DNA from: JALOOX01 sp964557955
GTDB taxonomy: Bacteria > Desulfobacterota > Syntrophobacteria > Syntrophobacterales > Syntrophobacteraceae
NCBI GenBank assembly: GCA_964557955.1
Contig: CAZLCS010000019.1
Coordinates: 1 to 64,000, forward strand
Reading direction: 5' to 3'
Length of the DNA: 64,000 bases
Below, in pieces: positions 45,253 to 54,096 of this stretch. Below the pieces are notes generated by a model. The model made no database searches, was not told where the DNA came from, and was given only the letters and a program-made list of their open reading frames with translations. Position 1 is the first letter of the stretch; each line of letters begins with the position of its first letter. Position numbers and translations under genes: made by a program.

Positions 45253-45714
45253 TCAAAGGGCAGGATCGTAAATGAGAGGTCGAGGCAAATCTTCGGCGGA
45301 AAATGCTCGCCGTATGACCTTTTCGGTTCCCTCGGTGAGAGGGAAGGATGCCAATTCGTCCAGCGACACGAACCCGCATGCCGTCACATCGCTGCCAGCT
45401 GCCGGTATTCCTCCAATGGAGTGGCAGAGGAAATCCACGAGCACATAATGATACCGTACCTTCCCCTCTTCGTCGTGAATGATACGGTCCAGAACGGCCA
45501 CCAAACCCTCCACCCGAACGTCCAGGCCGGTCTCCTCCAGGACCTCTCGGCACACGGCACCCTCCAGGGTCTCTCCGATTTCCACAAGACCGCCGGGAAG
45601 AGACCACTTGCCGAGGGCAGGTTCTCTGCCTCTCTGCACCAGGAGTACTTTGGCTCCTTCGAAGACGACGGCGGCGACTCCGATCATGGGTTGATCAGGG
45701 TAGAGGCGATTCAT
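45253..45714 (-). CDS. Nudix hydrolase
   Basis: This 153-residue protein has the Nudix box GGLVEIGETLEGAVCREVLE plus ETGL, fitting G-x5-E-x7-R-E-U-x-E-E-x-G-U. Nudix enzymes hydrolyse nucleoside diphosphates linked to other groups; the exact substrate cannot be assigned, though the ADP-ribose/8-oxo-dGTP group is common for this size. ATG 45714 has GGAG at good spacing; 45732 is in frame. It starts 19 bp after the thermonuclease gene's stop codon. Confidence 0.9.
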   Translation of the reverse strand: MNRLYPDQPMIGVAAVVFEGAKVLLVQRGREPALGKWSLPGGLVEIGETLEGAVCREVLEETGLDVRVEGLVAVLDRIIHDEEGKVRYHYVLVDFLCHSIGGIPAAGSDVTACGFVSLDELASFPLTEGTEKVIRRAFSAEDLPRPLIYDPAL

Positions 45715-45732
45715 GCGACTCCGCTCCTTCAT

Positions 45733-46407
45733 CTATGGTCTGCAGCGGCGGCAAGGGCTGAAGCCGGCCTCCAGCGCCCTGGCTCTGGAATCGAATCTGA
45801 TTCGGTTCCCGGGACCCGTCTGTTGTCCGTAGGTGCAGCCTGGACGATGGAAAACATAGCTTCGGCGGTTGCCCGTGTAATGCTCTGATGGACTCACGGC
45901 GCATTGTCCCCAGAGGCCGCGACGGGTCCGCATGGCTTGCATCTGGTAAGCGAGGAATTCCTCGAACCTGTCGAAGCCGTTCGAAGAACGGAAGACCATC
46001 GCGCAGCCATGCATCAGCATTTCAGAGTTAACGCACCGTCCATCGGGCAGGAACACATAGGCGAGCAGGCGGCCATGAGGGTCCGTTTTGACTCGATCAT
46101 AGCGGAGATTGACTCTCTGATTGAGAACGAGCTTTTCATTCAAGGCCTTTGCTTCATAGCCAAAGCAGTCGGCCGGTGAGCTCCGATGGGAGACCTCCGG
46201 AGCATCGATGCCAAGGTATCTGACCTTTTCACCGGAATTCAACAGGATGGTGTCACCGTCGAAGACGGTCACCACCGTTCCGCTTGATGGCTCAGAGGAG
46301 GCGACCGACGTGAACAGGCAGCAAAGCAGGAACCCAAGCGCAACCTTGGCAAAGAGCTGTGGGAAGGAATCAGTGAAGAATCGCGGTCCGTTTTCCTTGC
46401 AGGTCAT
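45733..46407 (-). CDS. Thermonuclease-like (SNase) secreted nuclease with C-terminal Cys motif
   Basis: This 224-residue protein has an N-terminal export helix (VALGFLLCCLFTSVASS) and an SNase fold: VVTVFDGDTILLNSG, VRYLGIDAPEVSH, YDRVKTDPHGRLLAYVF. These give the catalytic Asp, Arg and Glu positions of micrococcal nuclease. The C-terminal part contains FHRPGCTYGQQ and SPCRRCRP, resembling the small metal-binding domain of Ada that is often fused to such nucleases. It is probably a secreted Ca2+-dependent nuclease. AGGA precedes ATG 46407. Confidence 0.85.
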   Translation of the reverse strand: MTCKENGPRFFTDSFPQLFAKVALGFLLCCLFTSVASSEPSSGTVVTVFDGDTILLNSGEKVRYLGIDAPEVSHRSSPADCFGYEAKALNEKLVLNQRVNLRYDRVKTDPHGRLLAYVFLPDGRCVNSEMLMHGCAMVFRSSNGFDRFEEFLAYQMQAMRTRRGLWGQCAVSPSEHYTGNRRSYVFHRPGCTYGQQTGPGNRIRFDSRARALEAGFSPCRRCRP

Positions 46408-47051
46408 GCGGATGTCCTTCGCTATGCCGGATAGTGGTGATGCGTATCAGCCGCAGGCCTTTTGATGCAGCGGGAGCAAAACCCATTGCAGTTGAAAGAA
46501 GGTTGGAGATCAGTCCCCACTGCCCCGAGGGGCTCCTGCCTGACTGATGCATTACCACTGTCGGTCGGATTTGGAAAGGGCTTCAGAGCTTGGTGGGGCT
46601 TCCATAAGCAGCAGTGCAGGCAGCAAATGCCCATCGATACAGGATAAAAGGGCTTGACGATCGAGGGAGTCGTGCTATTTTGAAACAGGGCTTTGCCCCG
46701 TCGCTTTCCGGCCTGCCCCGTCGATCACCCTTGGCCTTCGGGAGAATACCTAAGAAGTCGCTCGGGTTTGAGGTACACCGAGAATTGGGCGGCAGAAGTG
46801 CCTTTGAGCGATGTTAAAGCCCCGAGCGAACAGATGGACTCGATCCTTCAACTCATCGTCTCAAAGGAAGTTAGACGATCGGGATGTCGGTCCGGATCTC
46901 AGCATTGACTACACCCGTCGAGATTTGTGAAATCCATCCGCTTGTACTGAAGACTCCACTGCGGATCCGCCCATACGCGGTGCAGTCACCTCATGACGCC
47001 GTTCCATCACCACGATTCTTTCCATTGAGCATTCGTGTGGAGGCAGGGTTC
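46408..47051. other. Intergenic region
   Basis: About 640 bp between the divergent thermonuclease and DUF2914 genes. Frames on both strands lack family features. It must contain the two promoters. Nothing structural was noted. Confidence 0.35.
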
Positions 47052-47513
47052 ATGAACCTGAAGATCAGGAGCATGCTGGTCATTCTTATTCTCGGTCTTG
47101 CCGTTTGTTGCGGTTTTCCGCATGCGGAAGGTCAGACCGAATCTGTGCAGCCCCAGCAAGCATCGCCTTCAACACCGGCGGAAGAGCCCAAGCTGAAGCT
47201 TGCTCGGTCCGTCATGGCGGAAAAGGTGGAGAATCTGGTGCCAGTGCGGTCGGCCATTGCCTTTTCGGTCAATATCGGCCAAGTCTACTGCTACACGTCG
47301 TTCGACCCGGTTCCCCAGCCGGTAATCATCTACCATCGATGGTATCATCGAGAGGATCTGAGCACCCAGACGAGGCTGAGGCTCTATCCGCCAAAGTGGT
47401 CAACGTACAGCGTGATCCAGCTTCGGGAGACGGACAAGGGGCCGTGGCGTGTTGAGATCACCGATCACAATCATCGTATATTAGAGGTTCTGCGCTTCAG
47501 TATCACGGATTGA
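47052..47513 (+). CDS. DUF2914 family protein
   Basis: This 153-residue protein has a hydrophobic export segment (MLVILILGLAVCCGFPHAEG). The DUF2914 domain follows: IAFSVNIGQVYCYTSFDPV, IYHRWYHREDL, and GPWRVEITDHNHRILEVLRF, with the terminal W-R-V-E and R-F pattern of the family. Periplasmic location is likely; function is unknown. GGAGG lies before ATG 47052. The next gene, a c-di-AMP cyclase, begins 59 bp later in the same direction. Confidence 0.8.
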   Translation: MNLKIRSMLVILILGLAVCCGFPHAEGQTESVQPQQASPSTPAEEPKLKLARSVMAEKVENLVPVRSAIAFSVNIGQVYCYTSFDPVPQPVIIYHRWYHREDLSTQTRLRLYPPKWSTYSVIQLRETDKGPWRVEITDHNHRILEVLRFSITD

Positions 47514-47572
47514 CAGGGAAACCCTTTTCAGGCGGTTCTCAGGTCTCCAGTGACCGCGCTTGATGAAAGCCC

Positions 47573-49102
47573 ATGAGTGAATTCCTCTCCATTTTTACCA
47601 CGGTGCGCTGGCAGGATGTCGTCGACATCTTGATCAACAGCTACATTTTGTTTCGCGTTTACGTGGTTTTTCAGGGCACAAATGCCCTCCGTGTTCTGGT
47701 GGGGATCACTTCGCTCTGGATTCTGAAGGAGGTGGCAGCTTCCATTGGTCTCATCCTCACCAGTTGGGCCGTGACTGGCATCACAACAGCGGCTGCCATC
47801 ATCATCATTGTCGTATTCCGCAATGAAATTCGTACGGCTCTTCAAGCAAGGAATCTCAGGGCATTTCTTTGGGGAACCCCCACACGGGAGCAGGCGGCAC
47901 CAATCGAGAGCGTTACCGAAAGCATTTACCAGATGGGTAAAAAACGTATCGGTGCGCTCATTGTCTTCCCCGGGAAAGAGGATATTTCGGAAGTAGTCCA
48001 TGGTGGCATTGCATGGAATGGAACCGTATCCCAGGAGATGCTCCTCAGCATATTCTGGCCCAAGAACCCCGTGCACGATGGGGCGGTCATCGTTACAGGA
48101 AATCGGGTGGCTGAGGTGGGGGTTCTCTTGCCGCTGTCGCAGCGCCAGGATCTTCCAAGTTTCTATGGCACGCGGCATCGTGCCGCTGCGGGGCTGGCTG
48201 AGCGAACGGATGCGCTGGTGGTTGCAGTTTCTGAGGAGCGTGGTCGGGTGACCGTGGCCAAGGATAACTGGATCAAGCCCATCGGCCAGGCAGAAGAGCT
48301 GCAGCAACTTCTGAAGAACCATTATAATCTCACGGACGGCGTGCCCGTTCTCCAAAGGAGGAAGGAGCGAATCAAGCATACCATTGCAGCAGTCCTCTCC
48401 TTCTTCATCATGACGGGAATATGGCTGGGATTCACTCGAGGCCAGGACAAGATCGTTGCACTCAATATCCCCATTGAGTACGTCAATCGTCCGGCCAATT
48501 TCGAGATCCTCGAAGCCTCGGTCGATGAGGTACGGGTCCAGCTTTTTGGATCCAGCGCGCTCATCAATTCATTGAAACCCGGGCAAGTCCAGGTTCGGGT
48601 GGATCTCAAAAAGGCTGCAGAGGGTTCGAATATTTTCCCCATCACCCAAGAGAACATCGTCGTGCCTCCCGGAGTCTTCCTGAACAAGGTTCAGCCCAGC
48701 ACCATCGAGGTGACCCTCGATGTGCCGGCGACCAAGGAGATTCCCATTCAAGTGGATTGGGTCGGCCGCCTTCCCGATAACCTGTCCCTCGTGAAAGTGG
48801 AAGTCGTTCCGGATATGGTCAAAGTCATCGGCGGGAGAAAGATCCTGGAAAAAGTGAGCACCATCTACACGACACCCGTCCGCCTGGACTCCATGACCCG
48901 ATCGGGATCCATCACCACCAGCCTGGTGCTGACTCCGCCATCCTTGAAACTCGCGTCGGGAACCCTGGAGCGCATCACTATTGTCTACACTCTCGAAGAC
49001 CGGATGAACGAGTCTCAAGAGCAGCGATCCTCTTGGGGTGAGAATGCGAATACCGGGCTTGTCTCAAGTCTCAAAAGCCTTCGAGAGAATCCCCGTTTCT
49101 GA
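47573..49102 (+). CDS. cdaA: Diadenylate cyclase CdaA fused to a YbbR-type domain
   Basis: This 509-residue protein has three N-terminal membrane helices and a DAC domain (about 100-240), which makes c-di-AMP from two ATP. The catalytic motifs are intact: HDGAVIV and TRHRAAAG. A further membrane helix at about 268-285 (TIAAVLSFFIMTGIWLGF) leads to YbbR-like repeats (about 290-480) outside the membrane. In Firmicutes these are two genes, cdaA and cdaR (ybbR); here they form one chain, so synthase and regulator would be in fixed ratio. The last 32 bp overlap the convergent gene at 49071-50420. Confidence 0.93.
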   Translation: MSEFLSIFTTVRWQDVVDILINSYILFRVYVVFQGTNALRVLVGITSLWILKEVAASIGLILTSWAVTGITTAAAIIIIVVFRNEIRTALQARNLRAFLWGTPTREQAAPIESVTESIYQMGKKRIGALIVFPGKEDISEVVHGGIAWNGTVSQEMLLSIFWPKNPVHDGAVIVTGNRVAEVGVLLPLSQRQDLPSFYGTRHRAAAGLAERTDALVVAVSEERGRVTVAKDNWIKPIGQAEELQQLLKNHYNLTDGVPVLQRRKERIKHTIAAVLSFFIMTGIWLGFTRGQDKIVALNIPIEYVNRPANFEILEASVDEVRVQLFGSSALINSLKPGQVQVRVDLKKAAEGSNIFPITQENIVVPPGVFLNKVQPSTIEVTLDVPATKEIPIQVDWVGRLPDNLSLVKVEVVPDMVKVIGGRKILEKVSTIYTTPVRLDSMTRSGSITTSLVLTPPSLKLASGTLERITIVYTLEDRMNESQEQRSSWGENANTGLVSSLKSLRENPRF

Positions 49103-50420
49103 GCGAGCAGATGATTCGGTTGGCTCGCTCTTCCACGTCGGGAATCATCTCTGCGAGCACCTTCAATGAGGTGAGGATCTTCTTGGTCTGCAGTCTATGG
49201 GGGATTTTGAGGTCCGGATGATCCAGCAGCCTGATGATTTCATCCAGCATCGGCACTTTTTCCACCGTAAAGTCGACATAAGCCAGTCTTCGCCAGGCAT
49301 CACGCAAGTCTTCGGGGATGTGCTTCACATTGCCAGCCAAGGCTTCGGTGGTTCCGATCCAGATGGCATCCTGAAGCCGATCCAGAAGCTCCAGAATTTC
49401 GCTCTCCACCGGTAGCCATAAGGGACTTTCGCTCAGAAGCTTATTCCATCTTGGGCGAATCTTGTGATGAAGCCATCTTTCCGCTACGTGAGGCATCAGA
49501 CAGACAGTGGCCATCTCGACCTGGTCTGCAAGCAAATCCCTGCTGACTCCGGCCAGATGCTGATTGCCATTGATGAAAAACATCTGCGATTCAAGAAGCT
49601 CACTCAGTCGCTGGAGTATCGTCTTCTTGGTTTCCAGGTCGGGGAATGCTTTTTCGACTTGAGCTTCCCACTGTTCCCTCAGATATCCGATCTCGGTATT
49701 GATGGCTGACGTGGTGAAACCAAGCTTGATCAAAGTGTTCCGAAGCTCATGGGCCAACACGTTGCAGCTCTGAAGTCGCTGGCGGGTCAGGCTCTTCTGG
49801 GCGTCCGACAATGTTCCCCGGATGTGCAGGGAGAGAAGCTCCGTCCCCAGGGTGCGGGAGAGCTTCTTGATAATCTTGGTGGACCGATCGCCGATTTTGA
49901 TCTTGTAAGGTTTGAAATGGATCTTGATGACCGCAGCCACTACGTAATCGGTGTTCTGCCAGATGGGGCGTCCCAGGTTGTCCAGAGGATATTTAAGGTC
50001 GCTCAGTCCTTCTCCGTAGAGATCGGACTTGCGCACGAGCACCGGTTCCATGTGGTGGAAGTCTTCAATTTCGCCGCTGAGCTGTTTACGTACGCTTCGG
50101 ATATCCTCATAGGGATCATCAGCTGTCCAGCTCTTCTGCCGTTCTACACACCAACCCATGGCTTCCAGGACCGAGCCCGGTCGATCTCGGTATTGCTCCC
50201 AACTCTTGCCGGGGAAATTGTAGTCCGAGACCTCGGGCAATCCCCATTCGATCAGACCGGTGGTGGGATCACGATGACCCGAAGTCACTCGAACCGCTTG
50301 CAGCACTGGCATCGGGCCGACACGGTAAATGGTGCCCTTGGTGGCATGCTCGAGGGTCAACAGAATGGTTTCAATCATATCCTTGCAGGTTTTGGCAAGG
50401 ATATCATCGCCAATGATCAT
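49071..50420 (-). CDS. Orphan protein with a histidine-kinase-like DHp motif
   Basis: This 449-residue soluble protein belongs to no family I recognise with certainty. The middle part, about residues 215-260, reads RLQSCNVLAHELRNTLIKLG, very like the H-box of histidine kinases, followed by a helix (TEIGYLREQWEAQVEKAF). No ATP-binding N, G1 or G2 box follows. The N-terminal 200 residues include DRPGSVLEAMGWCVERQ, with a PAS-like flavour. It could be a phosphotransfer partner or an inactive kinase relative. ATG 50420 is preceded by AAGGGG; GTG 50444 is an alternative. Its 3' end overlaps the convergent cyclase gene. Confidence 0.6.
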   Translation of the reverse strand: MIIGDDILAKTCKDMIETILLTLEHATKGTIYRVGPMPVLQAVRVTSGHRDPTTGLIEWGLPEVSDYNFPGKSWEQYRDRPGSVLEAMGWCVERQKSWTADDPYEDIRSVRKQLSGEIEDFHHMEPVLVRKSDLYGEGLSDLKYPLDNLGRPIWQNTDYVVAAVIKIHFKPYKIKIGDRSTKIIKKLSRTLGTELLSLHIRGTLSDAQKSLTRQRLQSCNVLAHELRNTLIKLGFTTSAINTEIGYLREQWEAQVEKAFPDLETKKTILQRLSELLESQMFFINGNQHLAGVSRDLLADQVEMATVCLMPHVAERWLHHKIRPRWNKLLSESPLWLPVESEILELLDRLQDAIWIGTTEALAGNVKHIPEDLRDAWRRLAYVDFTVEKVPMLDEIIRLLDHPDLKIPHRLQTKKILTSLKVLAEMIPDVEERANRIICSLRNGDSLEGF

Positions 50421-50538
50421 GTTCGAAGCCCCTTGAGAACTCACTCCCCCCCAGAGTGGAGATCGTCGTGTGATTATCCCGAAATCGAGATACCGTCAAC
50501 ACCGTTTTGGTTCCTGCTCTTTTTTGAAGGCACATCCT

Positions 50539-52038
50539 TCAAATGCGCCCGTAAAGATGCGCCAGATCAAACAGCCAATGAGCCACTTCAGGGGTCACCT
50601 GCTGGCGCCTCAGTCTCCACTCCCAATTTCCCTGTGCGATCGACGGGACATTCATGCGCGCGTCCTCGCACAAGCCCAGAACATCCTGCATAGGAAGGAC
50701 GGCTATGTTGGAAACCGACATCAGGGCCAGGCGCACCAATTCGCCGGCTACCGTGCATTCATCCAACATATGGCCAAGGTAGCGAGCCAGATTGTCCCTT
50801 TCCTGGAAGCTGGCCTCCTTACGAAACCAGCCTCTGGCCGTATTGTTGTCGTGAGTACCCGTATAGAGAACACTGTCCCGGGTGAGATTGTGAGGAGCAT
50901 ACGGGTTTCCCGCCACGTCCCCGCCGAATCCGAACAGAAGCACCTTCATGCCGGGAAAACCATAGTGTAACATGATTTCTCGGACATCCGGCGTAATGAT
51001 TCCGAGATCTTCGGCGATGAGCGGCAGGAAAGGGAAACGCTTGAGGAGGGTGGCGAAGAACTCCCAGGCGGGAGCCTCGATCCATTCACCATTAACGGCC
51101 GTCTCCTCTCCGAACGGTACCTGCCAGTATCCGACGAATCCACGAAAATGATCCATGCGGATCATGTCGAAGAGACTCATATAAAAGCCCAGACGCATGA
51201 TCCACCAGGAGTAGCGGCGTTCTCGAAGAGCATCCCAGTTGTAGATCGGGTTCCCCCAGAGCTGGCCGGTCGGGCTGAAGTAGTCGGGCGGGACGCCAGC
51301 CACATGAGTGGGCTGCCTGTTCTCGTCCAGCCTGAAAATCTCAGGATTGGCCCATACATCTGAGCTGTCCAGGCTCACATAGATGGGAGCATCTCCGACG
51401 ATCTGGATATTCTTCCGGTTGCAGTAGACCTTGAGCGAATGCCATTGCCGAAAGAAAACAAACTGAACAAACTGCTCACGGAGAATACTGTCTGCCAGGC
51501 GCGCTCTCCAATAAGCCATTGCCTCATCTGTCCGGTCACGAATTTCAACGGGCCATGATGTCCAGGACGCCCCCTCAAACTCTGCCTTAAGCGCGGCATA
51601 GATGGCATAATCCTCAAGCCACGGGGCATTGTCTCGACAAAAGTCCTGGAAGCCGGGGTACCGGTGGATGTGGTCGCGGAAGTTATGAAATGCCGTTTCC
51701 AGCAGCCCAAGCTTGTACCGTGTAACGGCGGCATAATCCGTCTTGTCCTCTGGATACGCAGGACTGCGGTCAAGATCGGACGGCTGGAGAAAGCCATCCT
51801 GAACCATGCGTTCAGGGCTGATGAGAACCGCATTTCCTGCGAGCGCTGAAGGGCTGGAGTAGGGTGAGTTGCCGCAGACAGTCGTGGTTGGGGTCAGTGG
51901 AAGCACTTGCCAAAGACTTTGACCTGCGCTTGCAAGGAAATCTGCAAACCAATAAGCTCCGGGGCCGAGATCTCCCACGCCGAATGGGGATGGCAGCGAT
52001 GTCACATGCAATAGAATTCCACTGCGTCGGGTCTTCAT
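50539..52038 (-). CDS. malQ: 4-alpha-glucanotransferase
   Basis: This 499-residue GH77 enzyme transfers alpha-1,4-glucan segments in glycogen or maltodextrin metabolism. It starts RRSGILLHVTSLPSPFGVGDLG and has the nucleophile region DMIRMDHFRGFVGYW, the acid ADLGIITPDVREIM-like segment (EDLGIITPDV), and GTHDNNTARGW. Its length is typical. It links to glucan metabolism, as might the CBM48-like proteins about 35 kb away, but no genetic connection is evident. Confidence 0.95.
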   Translation of the reverse strand: MKTRRSGILLHVTSLPSPFGVGDLGPGAYWFADFLASAGQSLWQVLPLTPTTTVCGNSPYSSPSALAGNAVLISPERMVQDGFLQPSDLDRSPAYPEDKTDYAAVTRYKLGLLETAFHNFRDHIHRYPGFQDFCRDNAPWLEDYAIYAALKAEFEGASWTSWPVEIRDRTDEAMAYWRARLADSILREQFVQFVFFRQWHSLKVYCNRKNIQIVGDAPIYVSLDSSDVWANPEIFRLDENRQPTHVAGVPPDYFSPTGQLWGNPIYNWDALRERRYSWWIMRLGFYMSLFDMIRMDHFRGFVGYWQVPFGEETAVNGEWIEAPAWEFFATLLKRFPFLPLIAEDLGIITPDVREIMLHYGFPGMKVLLFGFGGDVAGNPYAPHNLTRDSVLYTGTHDNNTARGWFRKEASFQERDNLARYLGHMLDECTVAGELVRLALMSVSNIAVLPMQDVLGLCEDARMNVPSIAQGNWEWRLRRQQVTPEVAHWLFDLAHLYGRI

Positions 52039-52404
52039 GGTTACCTTCCTGGAGAGTGTCTCGAGTCACCAGTCACAAGAACGGCAGTTCACCGGAATTC
52101 CTTGAACCCTGAAGTGGTTTTCCACAGTTGATTCTGCGCATTGATGCTGTAACTGCCCTTGCCTGCAGCCGAACCAGATCTCACTTTGGCCCCCTGGAAG
52201 CAGAACCCTCGTCGAAGGCCGGCATGGAAGCAACAAATCGAGTGTCGAGAGCCGATTCATGCCGGCCTGATCCCCCCTGCGACTCCATGCAACCTTCTGA
52301 TACGAGGGCCGGAAAGGAAGGGGTGCGGGACGCATTTGGATGCAGCCAATGACGCGGGCGATCGCCCGCGATCCATTGGCGAGTCGGACTGGCGCAGGTG
52401 TGAA
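52039..52404. other. Intergenic region with a strong palindrome
   Basis: Between purA and malQ. CCAATG-A-CGCGGGCG and CGCCCGCG-ATC-CATTGG (52346-52379) form a hairpin with a 2-nt centre including GCGATCGC. It lies 26 bp downstream of the purA stop on the minus strand and could be a transcript-end structure, though no T-run follows. The rest shows no gene. Confidence 0.45.
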
Positions 52405-53697
52405 TCAGTCGAAAGGATTATGCAGGACAATGGTTTCGTCTCGCCCCGGCCCAACTGAAACCATCTGGAGGGGAATCGATGCCATATCTTCTATGGCCTT
52501 CAAGTAACGACGCGTATTCTCGGGGAGATCCGAAAGTCTCCTCACCTGCCGAATGTCCTCCTCCCAGCCCGGGAACTCCTCATAAACAGGATCGCAGGCC
52601 TCCAGGGCTTTGAGCTCGGGGGGGACGGTATTCAATTCGTGAGCTCCGCACCTGTATTTTACAGCGATCCTGAGAGTCGGAATTCCCGTCAAGACATCCA
52701 GTTTGGTGACCACCAACCCCGAAAGCCCGTTCAGCCGAATGGAGCTGTTGACCACGACCATATCCAACCAGCCGCAGCGCCTTGGACGACCGGTTGTCGC
52801 ACCGAACTCTCCCCCCACCTTCTGGATGTGCTGCCCCGTCTCGTCCAGAAGCTCGCACGGGAACGGGCCGCCACCGACGCGGGTAGTGTAAGCTTTGACG
52901 ACACCAATGACCCTGTGGATGTGAGTCGGGCCGATCCCTGAGCCGCAGCAGGCATTGCCGGCAACAGTGTTGGAGGATGTCACGTATGGGTAGGTGCCGT
53001 GATCTATGTCCAGATGGGTGCCCTGAGCACCTTCGAACAGGATGTTACGCCCATTCCGGTCTGCTGCCTGAAGCACTTCGGAAACATTGGTCGTGTAAGG
53101 CGCAAGCCGCTCTCCATAAGCGAGATACTCGTTGGCAATGGCATTCCCATCCAAAGTCGCTGCGCCGAAGAAATGCTTCAGCATGAAATTCTTCTCTTCG
53201 AGATTTGCATCCAGCTTTTCCCGGAAGCGGATCGGGTCCAGCAGATCATGAACGCGAATCCCGTTTCGGCAGACCTTATCCTCATAGCAGGGGCCGATTC
53301 CACGACCCGTTGTGCCGATCTTCGTGCTCCCCTTGCGGGACTCTCGCGCCTCATCCAGGGCACGATGGTAAGGCATGATAACGTGCGTGTAACGGCTGAT
53401 GGCAAGGTTTTCCGGGGTAATCCGGATCTTCGCGGCGTTCAGCTTGTCCATTTCCTGTATAAGAACTCCGGGGTCGAGGACAACGCCGTTGCCAATCATG
53501 CAGACCTTTCCCGGGTGGAGAATGCCGGATGGAATCAGGTGGAAGATAAACTGCTGCCCCTCGACGACCAGAGTATGACCCGCATTGTTGCCGCCCTGGA
53601 ATCGAACTACAAATTCAGCCCGCTCCGTGAGCAGGTCCACGACCTTGCCCTTGCCTTCATCACCCCATTGGGTGCCAATGACAACCACGTTTGCCAT
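52405..53697 (-). CDS. purA: Adenylosuccinate synthetase
   Basis: This 430-residue enzyme makes adenylosuccinate from IMP, Asp and GTP. It begins ANVVVIGTQWGDEGKGKVVD with the GTP-binding loop, and has the family segments GGNNAGHTLVVEG, GTTGRGIGPCYEDK and NTVAGNACCGSGIG. ATG 53697 has GGAGATTCTC upstream; the frame extends upstream only as nonconserved sequence. The region between it and the PfkB gene (53698-54096) has no recognised gene. Confidence 0.96.
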   Translation of the reverse strand: MANVVVIGTQWGDEGKGKVVDLLTERAEFVVRFQGGNNAGHTLVVEGQQFIFHLIPSGILHPGKVCMIGNGVVLDPGVLIQEMDKLNAAKIRITPENLAISRYTHVIMPYHRALDEARESRKGSTKIGTTGRGIGPCYEDKVCRNGIRVHDLLDPIRFREKLDANLEEKNFMLKHFFGAATLDGNAIANEYLAYGERLAPYTTNVSEVLQAADRNGRNILFEGAQGTHLDIDHGTYPYVTSSNTVAGNACCGSGIGPTHIHRVIGVVKAYTTRVGGGPFPCELLDETGQHIQKVGGEFGATTGRPRRCGWLDMVVVNSSIRLNGLSGLVVTKLDVLTGIPTLRIAVKYRCGAHELNTVPPELKALEACDPVYEEFPGWEEDIRQVRRLSDLPENTRRYLKAIEDMASIPLQMVSVGPGRDETIVLHNPFD

Positions 53698-54096
53698 GAG
53701 AATCTCCTGACCGCCGGGATGATGCGCGACTCGCGTGGAGCTCGCTTCACGCTGCGGACCGAATTGAACATGATAAGGAGTCGGGCTTCCAGTGAATAAC
53801 CTTCCAGCCGGCAGAGCACAGCGTTTGAAAGCCGGCGGCAGCAAGGCGTCAGGCCGGAAGATGATCCGGCACGGCCGATGCGCACACTGATACCTGCAGA
53901 CTGACACCCGAAATCAACGGTCTTGATTCGCACTTCCTCGCTTCCGGGAGGCTCCGCTGTTGGAATCCCTCCCGAAGCGCCCCAGATGATGTGAAAATCG
54001 GCACATTTGTACCTGTAATCAAAACCTGCTCTTCTGTCAAAGGCAAATTAGCCGGCATCAGGGAGGGATCTGCCCTGGCCTTTTGCTGTGCCTGAC
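53698..54096. other. Intergenic region before purA
   Basis: About 400 bp that should contain the purA promoter. It lies downstream of the PfkB-kinase gene on the same strand. Nothing with family features or clear secondary structure was seen. Confidence 0.35.
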
